The notes under the pieces are model-generated. The model was not told the DNA's origin. It did not search any database and saw nothing but the letters and a program-made list of their open reading frames with translations. Positions 1-4,780 of a DNA stretch of 5,159 nucleotides are shown here, one piece after another. The stretch is from NCBI GenBank assembly GCA_937941555.1, contig CALDHJ010000014.1, positions 1 through 5,159 of the forward strand, given 5' to 3'. Each line of letters starts with the position of its first letter. Position 1 is the first letter of the stretch. A program made the translations under genes and the position numbers. This DNA is from an uncultured Granulosicoccaceae bacterium (GTDB taxonomy: Bacteria; Pseudomonadota; Gammaproteobacteria; CALCKW01).

Positions 1-2
1 AC

Positions 3-32
3 GCTGATTTCGGAAACATCGGGACGGTGTGA
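3..32 (+). CDS. possible C-terminal tail of an upstream gene
   Basis: One plus-strand frame reads ADFGNIGTV and then a TGA at 30-32. A short GC hairpin with a weak T tail begins only 8 nt later, which is where a terminator would sit after a gene end. Nine residues are too few to assign a family. A second frame is open from position 1 to a TAA at 124-126, so the choice of frame rests only on the nearby hairpin. Tentative. Confidence 0.22.
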   Translation, partial: ADFGNIGTV

Positions 33-39
33 GAATCGA

Positions 40-56
40 GCCCAATTGGGCATTTT
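40..56 (+). terminator. weak rho-independent terminator candidate
   Basis: The palindrome GCCCAATTGGGC (40-51) can fold as a 4-bp all-GC stem with an AATT loop, followed by ATTTT. The stem is short and the T tract has only four Ts, so it would be a weak terminator. Its place just after a possible stop codon at 30-32 makes the call reasonable. It could instead be a simple palindromic binding site. Confidence 0.35.
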
Positions 57-476
57 CGACGCTCTTGGACCCGAGTCGCAGGATTTGTGTGGTTTCTGTG
101 CTTTTTTGGGTGATGGTTTTTTGTAAATCCACCCGTTTTCGGAAGCGAAAAGTGCTGATTGAGGGTTTTGTGAATTTGTCTGCCGTTTCGGCACTATTCA
201 GTGAATCGGTTTTTATGGCTTGATCCGTGGTACGCTGGTTCCAGCAGTTTTCTTTCTGCGTTTCTCATTCAGCGTGGCGGCAATCTCATTTTTTTTGGCA
301 TCCCCACCTGATTCCGGGTTTGGCGATGCCCCGCACAGCTGCAACGTTTTTCTGAATACCGTAATTGTGACGTCTTTACACCGCGCCATTTTTTGCCTGC
401 GGCATTTCCAGTGCTGCGTGGGCGAAATGTCTTTATCTACTTGATAGTAGTTATTGAGTATCACTTGTGGATCACC
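57..476. other. T-rich stretch without a convincing gene
   Basis: About 420 bp with many T runs on the plus strand (for example around 101-121 and 289-296). The open frames here (29-223, 220-444 and minus 213-512) match no family I know, lack a Shine-Dalgarno site, and owe their hydrophobic residues to the T-richness. Small stem-loops are visible: TTTTCG/CGAAAA with a GAAG loop (136-151), TGCCG/CGGCA with a TTT loop (181-193), and GGCATC/GATGCC (297-302 with 325-330). None has a downstream T tract. The stretch presumably holds the promoter and leader of the gene starting at 477, but I could not find a good -35/-10 pair. A small RNA or a decayed gene is possible but not shown. Confidence 0.4.
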
Positions 477-1130
477 ATGACGACAGACAATACCGAGCTC
501 AGTGCAGCCCAACCAACCATTCTGTCTTTTGTTAAAGATGTCCCCAACCTGTGTTCACTTGCGGGGTTGGCCTGTACCTTGTTGTCCATCTACTGCAGCA
601 TTCTTGGGGTTTATTACGCGGCCATGATCGGAATGATCTGGGCCGTGGCCTTTGATTGGGCTGATGGGCTTATTGCCCGAAGGATGAAGGACCGGACAGG
701 CACCGATCAGGTATTTGGCGGCCAACTTGATGTCTTGATAGACATTGTGAGTTATGGCGTTGCTCCGACCATTCTTCTTTTGAGCTATGGAAACTTCCAT
801 CCGGTTTTGCTGGTAGGCGCTTTCTTGATGCTCGCAGCGGGTGTTGTTCGGCTCAGCTATTTCAGCACGTTTGGGCTCTCTGACGACTCGAGATACACGG
901 GCCTGGCTCTTGATAACAACAGCCTGATTCTAGTTTTTGTTTTTTTGTTGGAAGGCCTGTTGAGTCAGGGTGTTTTCACAGTCGTGCTGTATGCCAGTTG
1001 CGTAACGCTTGCGGCGCTGAATGTGTCCCCGATCAAGACGCCAAAATTTTCTGGAAACCCCCGCAATGTCTACCTTCTGGCGCTTTATACGTTGGCAATT
1101 ACGGCTGTTTACAGTTGGAAGCTCTTGTAA
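477..1130 (+). CDS. CDP-alcohol phosphatidyltransferase family protein (PssA/PgsA superfamily)
   Basis: A 217-residue integral membrane enzyme. The family joins a phosphatidyl or phospho-alcohol group to an acceptor alcohol with release of CMP, as in phosphatidylserine, phosphatidylglycerol or phosphatidylcholine synthesis. The signature is visible: D60-x2-D63-G64-x2-A67-R68-x12-G81-x3-D85-x3-D89, whose four aspartates bind metal and the CDP substrate. The gap after AR is 12 residues, against 8-9 in the classical pattern. About six hydrophobic spans follow one another (roughly 27-45, 43-59, 92-105, 108-124, 149-182 in two parts, 197-213). The stretch VVRLSYFSTFGL (123-134) and the later GLALDNNSL resemble PssA-like members. 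I chose ATG 477 because the frame's TTG at 393 would add 28 unsupported residues; a weak GTGGA lies 5 nt before 477. The cytidylyltransferase gene 63 bp downstream suggests a shared operon and a CDP-alcohol substrate. The family is secure; the alcohol is unknown. Confidence 0.9.
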   Translation: MTTDNTELSAAQPTILSFVKDVPNLCSLAGLACTLLSIYCSILGVYYAAMIGMIWAVAFDWADGLIARRMKDRTGTDQVFGGQLDVLIDIVSYGVAPTILLLSYGNFHPVLLVGAFLMLAAGVVRLSYFSTFGLSDDSRYTGLALDNNSLILVFVFLLEGLLSQGVFTVVLYASCVTLAALNVSPIKTPKFSGNPRNVYLLALYTLAITAVYSWKLL

Positions 1131-1137
1131 CGGTCAA

Positions 1138-1169
1138 CCTGATTTGAACACTCATGCTTCTGAATCAGG
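1138..1169 (+). repeat. inverted repeat in the spacer between the two lipid genes
   Basis: CCTGATT (1138-1144) pairs with AATCAGG (1163-1169), and two G-U pairs can extend the stem inward, leaving a 14-nt loop. It starts 8 nt after the stop of the phosphatidyltransferase gene and ends 24 nt before the next start. No T tract follows, so it is unlikely to terminate fully. It could stabilise or separate the two halves of one transcript. Confidence 0.3.
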
Positions 1170-1193
1170 CATTAATAGGGATCAAATGACATC

Positions 1194-1643
1194 ATGATTG
1201 TATACACAGTAGGTACTTTTGATTTGTTGCATGTCGGGCACCTTGCATTGCTTGAGTATTGCGGGACATTGGGTGGTGTCGTGGCTGTCGGCGTCGCTTC
1301 CGATCGGGTGGTGAATTCATATAAGCCCAATGTGCCGGTCATCCCGCTCGATCAGCGCATGGAAATGCTCAGGGCGTTGAGTTGCGTCGATTTTGTACGC
1401 CCTTACTATGAGCTTGAATATGTGTCTGGTTGCCGGGACTTGGACGTTGATATATTCGTTGTAGGGGAAGACTGGGGCGAAAAATCCCACAATACCGATG
1501 TAGAGGCCTATTTGCTGAGAAACGGAAAAAAAATCATCAAGGTACCCTATAACGCCAGAACATCATCGACCAGAATAAAGGAAAACACCATTGCCCAATC
1601 TCATGTGAAAAATCAAATCGAACAGGTCGTTGAGTACCACTAG
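1194..1643 (+). CDS. TagD-like cytidylyltransferase (HxGH nucleotidyltransferase)
   Basis: A 149-residue soluble protein of the HIGH-type nucleotidyltransferase family. It probably condenses CTP with a phospho-alcohol to give a CDP-alcohol and pyrophosphate. It aligns over its length with glycerol-3-phosphate cytidylyltransferase TagD: GTFDLLHVGH at 7-16 (HxGH = H13, G15, H16), a lysine at 44 and arginine at 55 in the substrate region, VGEDW at 90-94 (TagD has GDDW), and RTSSTRIKE at 122-130 in place of TagD's RTEGISTTKIKE, so that loop is three residues shorter. A tail of about 20 residues follows. ATG 1194 puts the TFD/HxGH core at the expected N-terminal place; TAGGGA at 1176-1181 is a distant SD candidate. 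An earlier ATG at 1186 is out of frame and stops at once. The upstream membrane transferase suggests that this enzyme supplies its CDP-alcohol. Related ethanolamine- or adenylyl-transferring enzymes share the fold, so the substrate is inferred only loosely. Confidence 0.88.
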   Translation: MIVYTVGTFDLLHVGHLALLEYCGTLGGVVAVGVASDRVVNSYKPNVPVIPLDQRMEMLRALSCVDFVRPYYELEYVSGCRDLDVDIFVVGEDWGEKSHNTDVEAYLLRNGKKIIKVPYNARTSSTRIKENTIAQSHVKNQIEQVVEYH

Positions 1644-1661
1644 GAAACCTTCAATCAAGCT

Positions 1662-1683
1662 CCAAGCGGCAATTCGCTCTTGG
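1662..1683 (+). terminator. bulged stem-loop after the cytidylyltransferase gene
   Basis: CCAA/TTGG plus GCG/CGC form a 7-bp stem with a two-base bulge and a 6-nt loop, 18 nt after the stop at 1643. The following bases (GAAATATTTTG) are A/T-rich but not a clean T tract. It lies between two convergent genes, where a terminator is expected, but the fold is modest. Confidence 0.25.
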
Positions 1684-1757
1684 TGAAATATTTTGTTCAG
1701 TATTCCGAAAGCCTCAACCGCAAGTGTTTCTTGTTCAATCATTGGCTTGATCTTGCA

Positions 1758-1782
1758 GCACGCGGTCAACGTGACGGCGTGC
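1758..1782 (-). repeat. strong 25-bp inverted repeat over the ftrA-like stop codon
   Basis: Arms GCACGC-g-GTCA (1758-1768) and TGAC-g-GCGTGC (1772-1782) pair at 10 of 11 positions around a 3-nt loop, with one G-G mismatch. The stop codon of the minus-strand regulator (1766-1768) lies inside the left arm. Neither direction continues into a T tract, so it is not a canonical terminator. It probably forms the 3' end structure of the regulator's message, or helps to halt convergent transcription. Confidence 0.5.
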
Positions 1783-2758
1783 CGGGATTGCCGAGCCGCT
1801 CCCGATACCGCGTTGGCGGCACGCCCATCGTTTTGCGGAATTCGCGACGGAAGCTTTCCGCCGAGCCGAATCCGCAGGCTTCCCAGATGTCCGCGAGCGG
1901 CGTGCTGCCGTTTTCGAGCAGTTCTGCGGCCCGCAGCACCCGCTCGACCTTGAGCCAATTCAAAGGTGTGGTGCCGGACTCTTCGTGAAATCGGCGTGCC
2001 AGTGTGCGGCTGCTCGTTGCGGCCGCCTTGGCCATGCGCTCGATCGGCCAGTCTTCGTTGATCGACGCCCGTATCCGATCCTGCAGTTCGGCGAGGCTTG
2101 AGCCCACTCGGGCTTTGGGTTCGGGGCGGGGTACGAACTGCCGTTGGCCGCCGTCGCGTTGCGCGGGCAACACCAACCGCCGCGCGACCGAGGCGGCGAC
2201 CTGTGCGCCGAAGTCCTGCCGGATGATGTGCAAGCCGAGATCCAGTCCGGCTGCAGACCCGGCCGACGTCGCGACACGACCGTCTTCGACAAACAGCACA
2301 TCGGGGTCGACGCTGATGCGCGGATATTGTGCGGTGAGTTGGTCGGTGTAGCGCCAGTGTGTGGTGGCGCGTTTGCCGTCCAGCAGGCCGGACGCCGCCA
2401 ACACGAAAACACCCGAGCAGATCGACGCGAAGCGTGCGCCGCGGTCGTGGGCGTCGCGCAGTGCTTTGCAGAGGTCTTCCGGCACAGGAGTGTCGGCACC
2501 CCGCCACCCGGGGACGACGATCAGGCTGGCGTCTCGGAGTCGGTCGAGGCCGTCGGGTGCGTCCACGGTGATGCCGCCGACTGCGCGGATGGGCCCGGAT
2601 TCGGCTTTGACGGTTGTGAACCGGTACCAGTTGTCGAATTCGGGCCGCGGCAGCGCGAACAGTTCGACGGCGATGCCGAATTCAAAGGTGCACAGCCCGT
2701 CGTATGCGAGCGCGCAGACCAGGGGCGGTGTGCTGCGAGAAGATCGGGCTTTGGACAT
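1766..2758 (-). CDS. ftrA: GATase1-like AraC-family transcriptional regulator, FtrA type
   Basis: A 330-residue DNA-binding regulator. The N-terminal half is a DJ-1/PfpI-like domain of the FtrA kind: LVCALAYDGLCTFEFGIAVE (13-32), the VVPGWRG turn (81-87), the SICSGVFVLA nucleophile-elbow region with C114, ATTHWRY (131-137) and TSAGSAAGLDL (164-174). In this family the domain is thought to sense a ligand rather than act as a protease. The C-terminal half is an AraC domain with two helix-turn-helix units, about 237-257 and 287-309, ending in the usual GxPPxxYR (312-319). I chose ATG 2758 because it leaves the normal short lead before the first strand. An in-frame ATG at 2836 would add 26 unlike residues and would lie upstream of the predicted promoter. 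No clear SD is seen. The gene is divergent from the NTF2-like gene with a 98-bp gap, and is visibly more GC-rich than the lipid genes. The family is secure; the ligand and targets are unknown. Confidence 0.93.
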   Translation of the reverse strand: MSKARSSRSTPPLVCALAYDGLCTFEFGIAVELFALPRPEFDNWYRFTTVKAESGPIRAVGGITVDAPDGLDRLRDASLIVVPGWRGADTPVPEDLCKALRDAHDRGARFASICSGVFVLAASGLLDGKRATTHWRYTDQLTAQYPRISVDPDVLFVEDGRVATSAGSAAGLDLGLHIIRQDFGAQVAASVARRLVLPAQRDGGQRQFVPRPEPKARVGSSLAELQDRIRASINEDWPIERMAKAAATSSRTLARRFHEESGTTPLNWLKVERVLRAAELLENGSTPLADIWEACGFGSAESFRREFRKTMGVPPTRYRERLGNPGTPSR

Positions 2759-2781
2759 GTTGGCAGAAAATGACCGGACAT

Positions 2782-2795
2782 TGTCGATCAAGACA
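2782..2795. promoter_or_regulatory. candidate operator in the ftrA/NTF2 divergent region
   Basis: TGTC (2782-2785) and GACA (2792-2795) form a dyad separated by 6 bp. It overlaps the expected transcription start of the minus-strand regulator (about 2788) and touches its -10 box, a position suited to autorepression. AraC proteins more often bind direct repeats, and a 4+4 dyad is short, so this is weak evidence. Confidence 0.25.
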
Positions 2796-2822
2796 GTATC
2801 CTGAATCGCGTCCCGGTGACAA
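2795..2822 (-). promoter_or_regulatory. sigma70-like promoter for the ftrA-like gene
   Basis: Read on the minus strand, TTGTCA (2822-2817, five of six to consensus) is followed after 16 bp by GATACT (2800-2795, four of six). The start point would be near 2788, giving a leader of about 30 nt before ATG 2758. This placement rules out the in-frame start at 2836. Confidence 0.45.
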
Positions 2823-2856
2823 GCTTCGTCCCACATTCACTTGCCGAGGCAACACC

Positions 2857-3228
2857 ATGACACTTCAAGCCGATCTGCTGGCCGCCATCGAAACCTATTT
2901 CGACGCCATTCACGACTGCGATACGGACAAATTGAACGCCGTGTTCCACCCGCAATCGAGTCTGTTCGATGGAGACAACGGTGCCGTGTTTGTAGAGTCG
3001 ATCGAAAGCTTCAGCCGTGACGTCGGCGGGCGTGTGTCACCGGCGAGCGCCGGGCAGGCGCGCGAGGTGGAGGTGTTGATGATCGATCACCTGTCACCGA
3101 TCAGCGCGACGGTGAAGATCCGCATTCGTGCGCACCAGAACGTGTTTGTCGATCACCTCGGCTTTGTTCTCGGCGCCGACGGCTGGCAGATCGTGTCCAA
3201 GATATGGCACCTCGAACGCACGGTCTGA
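2857..3228 (+). CDS. NTF2-like / putative lumazine-binding family protein
   Basis: A small 123-residue protein of the SnoaL/NTF2-fold superfamily, closest in pattern to the family called lumazine_bd_2. The hallmarks are an N-terminal helix with IETYFDAIHDCDTDKLNAVFHP (11-32), a Ser-Phe region (SIESFSRDV, 48-56), alternating strands EVEVLMIDHLSPISATVKIRI (about 70-90), and the closing VDHLGFVLGADGWQIVSKIWHLE (98-120). Members form cone-shaped barrels that bind small molecules, and most have no proven reaction. ATG 2857 is preceded by GAGG at 2846-2849, spacing 7, and gives the usual length; the longer open frame to 2704 is not needed. Its divergent partner is the FtrA-like regulator, which makes it the natural candidate target. 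It has no signal peptide and is expected in the cytoplasm. The fold assignment is good; the function is unknown. Confidence 0.83.
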   Translation: MTLQADLLAAIETYFDAIHDCDTDKLNAVFHPQSSLFDGDNGAVFVESIESFSRDVGGRVSPASAGQAREVEVLMIDHLSPISATVKIRIRAHQNVFVDHLGFVLGADGWQIVSKIWHLERTV

Positions 3229-3426
3229 CCCCGACTTGATAAGAAATTGCTCATCGTGTTCTGGGGTGTGGGTCGGCGTGGGTTGTTCGAACTGCCGAGG
3301 CAATGTTGACCTGCGCGAAGACAAACCCTGTTTTATTCCGGCCCTGCTTATAGTGCGTGATCTGTGGTCATTGTGAAGCGCAGCGCATGACGCCTTGTAC
3401 TGCGCTCTCAATCGGTGCGATTTTTC
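3229..3426. other. spacer between the NTF2-like and thioesterase genes
   Basis: No gene is convincing here on either strand; open frames at 3128-3376 plus and 3094-3432 minus are overlaps without family features. One stem is visible: AGCGCAG (3377-3383) with CTGCGCT (3400-3406), with a 16-nt loop. A five-T run follows at 3421-3425, 14 nt beyond the stem, too far for a standard terminator, though it may still end the upstream message. Confidence 0.35.
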
Positions 3427-3468
3427 CGCCATTTTGCACAGAAAAGGCGCCGGTTTTCTGAAATGGCG
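3427..3468. repeat. nested inverted repeat just upstream of the thioesterase -10 box
   Basis: Two perfect dyads share one centre: outer CGCCATTT (3427-3434) with AAATGGCG (3461-3468), and inner CAGAAAA (3439-3445) with TTTTCTG (3454-3460). The four bases TGCA interrupt only the left arm, and the 8-nt centre is GGCGCCGG. As RNA it gives 15 bp with one bulge. As DNA it covers about -58 to -17 of the promoter below, so it is well placed as an operator. It lacks the T tract of a terminator. Confidence 0.55.
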
Positions 3469-3472
3469 TTTG

Positions 3473-3478
3473 TATAAT
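3473..3478 (+). promoter_or_regulatory. consensus -10 box for the thioesterase gene
   Basis: A perfect TATAAT. No good -35 box lies 16-18 bp upstream, where the inverted repeat sits instead, so the promoter may rely on an activator or on the -10 alone. Transcription would start near 3485, giving a leader of about 32 nt to ATG 3517. This argues against the in-frame TTG at 3481 as start. Confidence 0.5.
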
Positions 3479-3516
3479 TATTGGCGACTTTAAAATATTC
3501 GGGTGCAAGAAACGCG

Positions 3517-3969
3517 ATGGAATATCGAACGCGAAAAATTGTGAAGCCGTCAGATCTGAACCCCATGAATGCGCTTTTCGGGGGACGGTTGTTGGCCTGG
3601 GTTGATGAAGAGTGCGTTATTTATTGTGGCTGTCAATTGCAGCACACACGCCTCGTCACCAAGTTCATGAGTGAAATCAATTTCGTCAGTGCGGCGCATC
3701 AAAGCGACGTGGTGGAAATCGGGGTCGAGACGGTCTCAGTGGGCCGCACATCGATCACGGTTCGGTGTGAAGTGCGCAACCGCGACACCCAATCGACCAT
3801 TCTGTCTATCGAGAAGGTGGTGTTTGTTGCGCTCGATGCGAAAGGCAAGCCCACGGTACACAAGCTCGCAAAGCTCGAGCATGATCAACGCAAACGGGGT
3901 TGGGCCGGCGCGGGCTTTCTCGGTCGATTGGCCGGTCGTGGTGAGCCCGCGAACGCCGCAAAAGCCTAG
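3517..3969 (+). CDS. hotdog-fold acyl-CoA thioesterase (YciA/ACOT-like)
   Basis: A 150-residue single-hotdog thioesterase, expected to hydrolyse acyl-CoA esters to free acid and CoA in the cytoplasm. The family pattern is clear: RKIVKPSDLNPMNALFGGRLLAWVDEECVIY (6-36), where the N-x-x-FGG-x3-x-W-D element carries the conserved acidic residue D30 opposite the substrate thioester; then TKFMSEINFVSAAHQSDVVEI (48-68) and VGRTSITVRCEVRNRD (75-90), strands of the hotdog sheet, and IEKVVFVALDAKGKP (98-112). The last 30 residues are a basic, Gly/Ala-rich tail beyond the core. The start at ATG 3517 gives the usual MEYRTRK beginning; the TTG at 3481 would add 12 residues and lies upstream of the predicted transcription start. 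The SD is weak (AAGA about 7 nt before). It appears to be a single-gene unit. The fatty-acyl chain preference cannot be read from the sequence. Confidence 0.92.
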   Translation: MEYRTRKIVKPSDLNPMNALFGGRLLAWVDEECVIYCGCQLQHTRLVTKFMSEINFVSAAHQSDVVEIGVETVSVGRTSITVRCEVRNRDTQSTILSIEKVVFVALDAKGKPTVHKLAKLEHDQRKRGWAGAGFLGRLAGRGEPANAAKA

Positions 3970-4075
3970 CGACGATCAACCCACCGCATCGCAACCTGTG
4001 ATGGGCTTGCTTCGAGGCCCCGTCTGAAGGGCAATGTGTGTCCAGCGATTAGTGTGCGTATTTGGTTTATACCCA

Positions 4076-4118
4076 GCACAGTCGGGCTGTCAGCGCGCGC
4101 AGTGTTTGCCGACTGTGC
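4076..4118. repeat. 10-bp perfect inverted repeat upstream of the DUF2200 gene
   Basis: GCACAGTCGG (4076-4085) pairs exactly with CCGACTGTGC (4109-4118) around a 23-nt loop that itself can form a small CTG/CAG stem. No T tract follows on either strand, so it is probably not a simple terminator. It lies in the 213-bp spacer between the thioesterase and DUF2200 genes, which holds no gene of its own. A TTATAC (-10-like, 4067-4072) lies just before it without a matching -35, so the stem might be the 5' leader of the next gene. Confidence 0.5.
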
Positions 4119-4170
4119 CATAGGGCAGTACCCGCAACCGCTTCAGCCGATCGACGCGTAAGCACCCACT

Positions 4171-4175
4171 GGAGG
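4171..4175 (+). promoter_or_regulatory. strong Shine-Dalgarno site deciding the DUF2200 start
   Basis: GGAGG lies 7 nt before the GTG at 4183. This spacing supports GTG as the true start, ahead of the later in-frame ATG at 4207. Confidence 0.8.
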
Positions 4176-4182
4176 CGAACAG

Positions 4183-4533
4183 GTGTCTGATCACAAAGTG
4201 TTTTCCATGGCCTTCTCGAAGATCTATCCGCTCTACGTGCAAAAGGCGGAGAGAAAAGGCAGAACGGAAGAGGAGGTCATGCAGATCATTTGCTGGCTGA
4301 CCGGATACACCTTGGGTGGCCTGACGGATCAGGTTGGGAGTGAGAATGATCTCGCGACCTTTTTTGCCGAAGCGCCAGCACTGAACCCCAAGGTGTCGCT
4401 CATTAAAGGGGTTGTCTGTGGCGTTCGGGTTGAGGAAATCGAAGACCCGCTGATGCGCCAGATTCGGTACCTCGACAAGTTGATTGATGAATTGGCCAAG
4501 GGCAAACCGATGGACAAGATTATGCGGTCTTGA
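4183..4533 (+). CDS. DUF2200 family protein
   Basis: A 116-residue soluble protein that matches the uncharacterised DUF2200 family along its length. Hallmarks are [20 protein letters not shown] (4-23), KGRT and the helix leading to WLTGYT (25-43), [11 protein letters not shown] (59-69), [19 protein letters not shown] (73-91), and the C-terminal [20 protein letters not shown] (94-113). I know no proven biochemical role for the family. The GTG start has a strong GGAGG, and the length is normal for the family, so it is intact. Its neighbours, a thioesterase upstream and a methyltransferase downstream, are separated by spacers above 200 bp and do not suggest a pathway. It probably has its own transcript. 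Confidence 0.92.
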   Translation: MSDHKVFSMAFSKIYPLYVQKAERKGRTEEEVMQIICWLTGYTLGGLTDQVGSENDLATFFAEAPALNPKVSLIKGVVCGVRVEEIEDPLMRQIRYLDKLIDELAKGKPMDKIMRS

Positions 4534-4554
4534 GGTAGCTGGAACATTGACCCA

Positions 4555-4568
4555 CACGGCCAGCCGTG
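4555..4568. repeat. palindrome after the DUF2200 gene
   Basis: CACGGC and GCCGTG flank two bases, CA, 21 nt after the stop at 4533. No T tract follows. The rest of the 247-bp spacer to 4780 holds only small stems (for example TTGCA/TGCAA around 4678-4691) and no convincing gene on either strand. Confidence 0.35.
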
Positions 4569-4758
4569 ATCTATGCCAGTGGTGCCGGCGCCGACCTTTT
4601 GCCGATAACCCCGGGCGGTGGCAAGGCGTTGCCGAGGGGCGGACAGGATTTGTAGGCCTGCGACTGTTTGTGTCGCTTTGCATGGCTGCAAGGCCGCATT
4701 GAACCGTGTCGCACGCGGTGGACACATTATTGCCCTGTGAAACTCCTTTCCCGAAACA

Positions 4759-4776
4759 CGAGACAAGGAGTCTTCG
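4759..4776 (+). promoter_or_regulatory. Shine-Dalgarno site in a small hairpin loop before the methyltransferase
   Basis: AAGGAG (4765-4770) is a strong SD, 10 nt before ATG 4781. The flanking CGAGAC (4759-4764) can pair with GTCT and CG (4770-4773, 4775-4776) with one bulged T, so AAGGA would sit in the loop. The SD fixes the start; the hairpin is only 6 bp and may not matter. Confidence 0.6.
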
Positions 4777-4780
4777 ACAC

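Noticed and set aside
29..223. GTG frame overlapping the possible upstream stop as GTGA
   Set aside because: The overlap looks like translational coupling, but the 64 residues match no family and it contains the putative terminator at 40-56.
297..330. GGCATC/GATGCC stem next to a T run, considered as a terminator
   Set aside because: The T run lies before the stem on the plus strand and becomes an A run after it on the minus strand, the wrong order for both.
220..444. Frame with a hydrophobic, signal-like N-terminus
   Set aside because: The hydrophobic residues follow from the T-rich composition; it starts at TTG without a ribosome site and lacks any recognised motif.
393..476. TTG start extending the phosphatidyltransferase by 28 residues
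   Set aside because: There is no Shine-Dalgarno site before it, the added residues have no family match, and ATG 477 gives a normal family length.
1960..2804. Several long frames opposite or alongside the AraC regulator
   Set aside because: High GC opens many shadow frames; they are Arg/Pro/Gly-rich and the FtrA-like frame explains the region.
2842..3303. TGCCGAGGCAA present twice (2842-2852 and 3293-3303)
   Set aside because: A few exact 11-base repeats are expected by chance in 5 kb; the first copy overlaps a ribosome site, and no further copies form an array.
3481..3516. TTG start extending the thioesterase by 12 residues
   Set aside because: It lies upstream of the start of transcription expected from TATAAT at 3473-3478, and the family begins near MEYRTRK.
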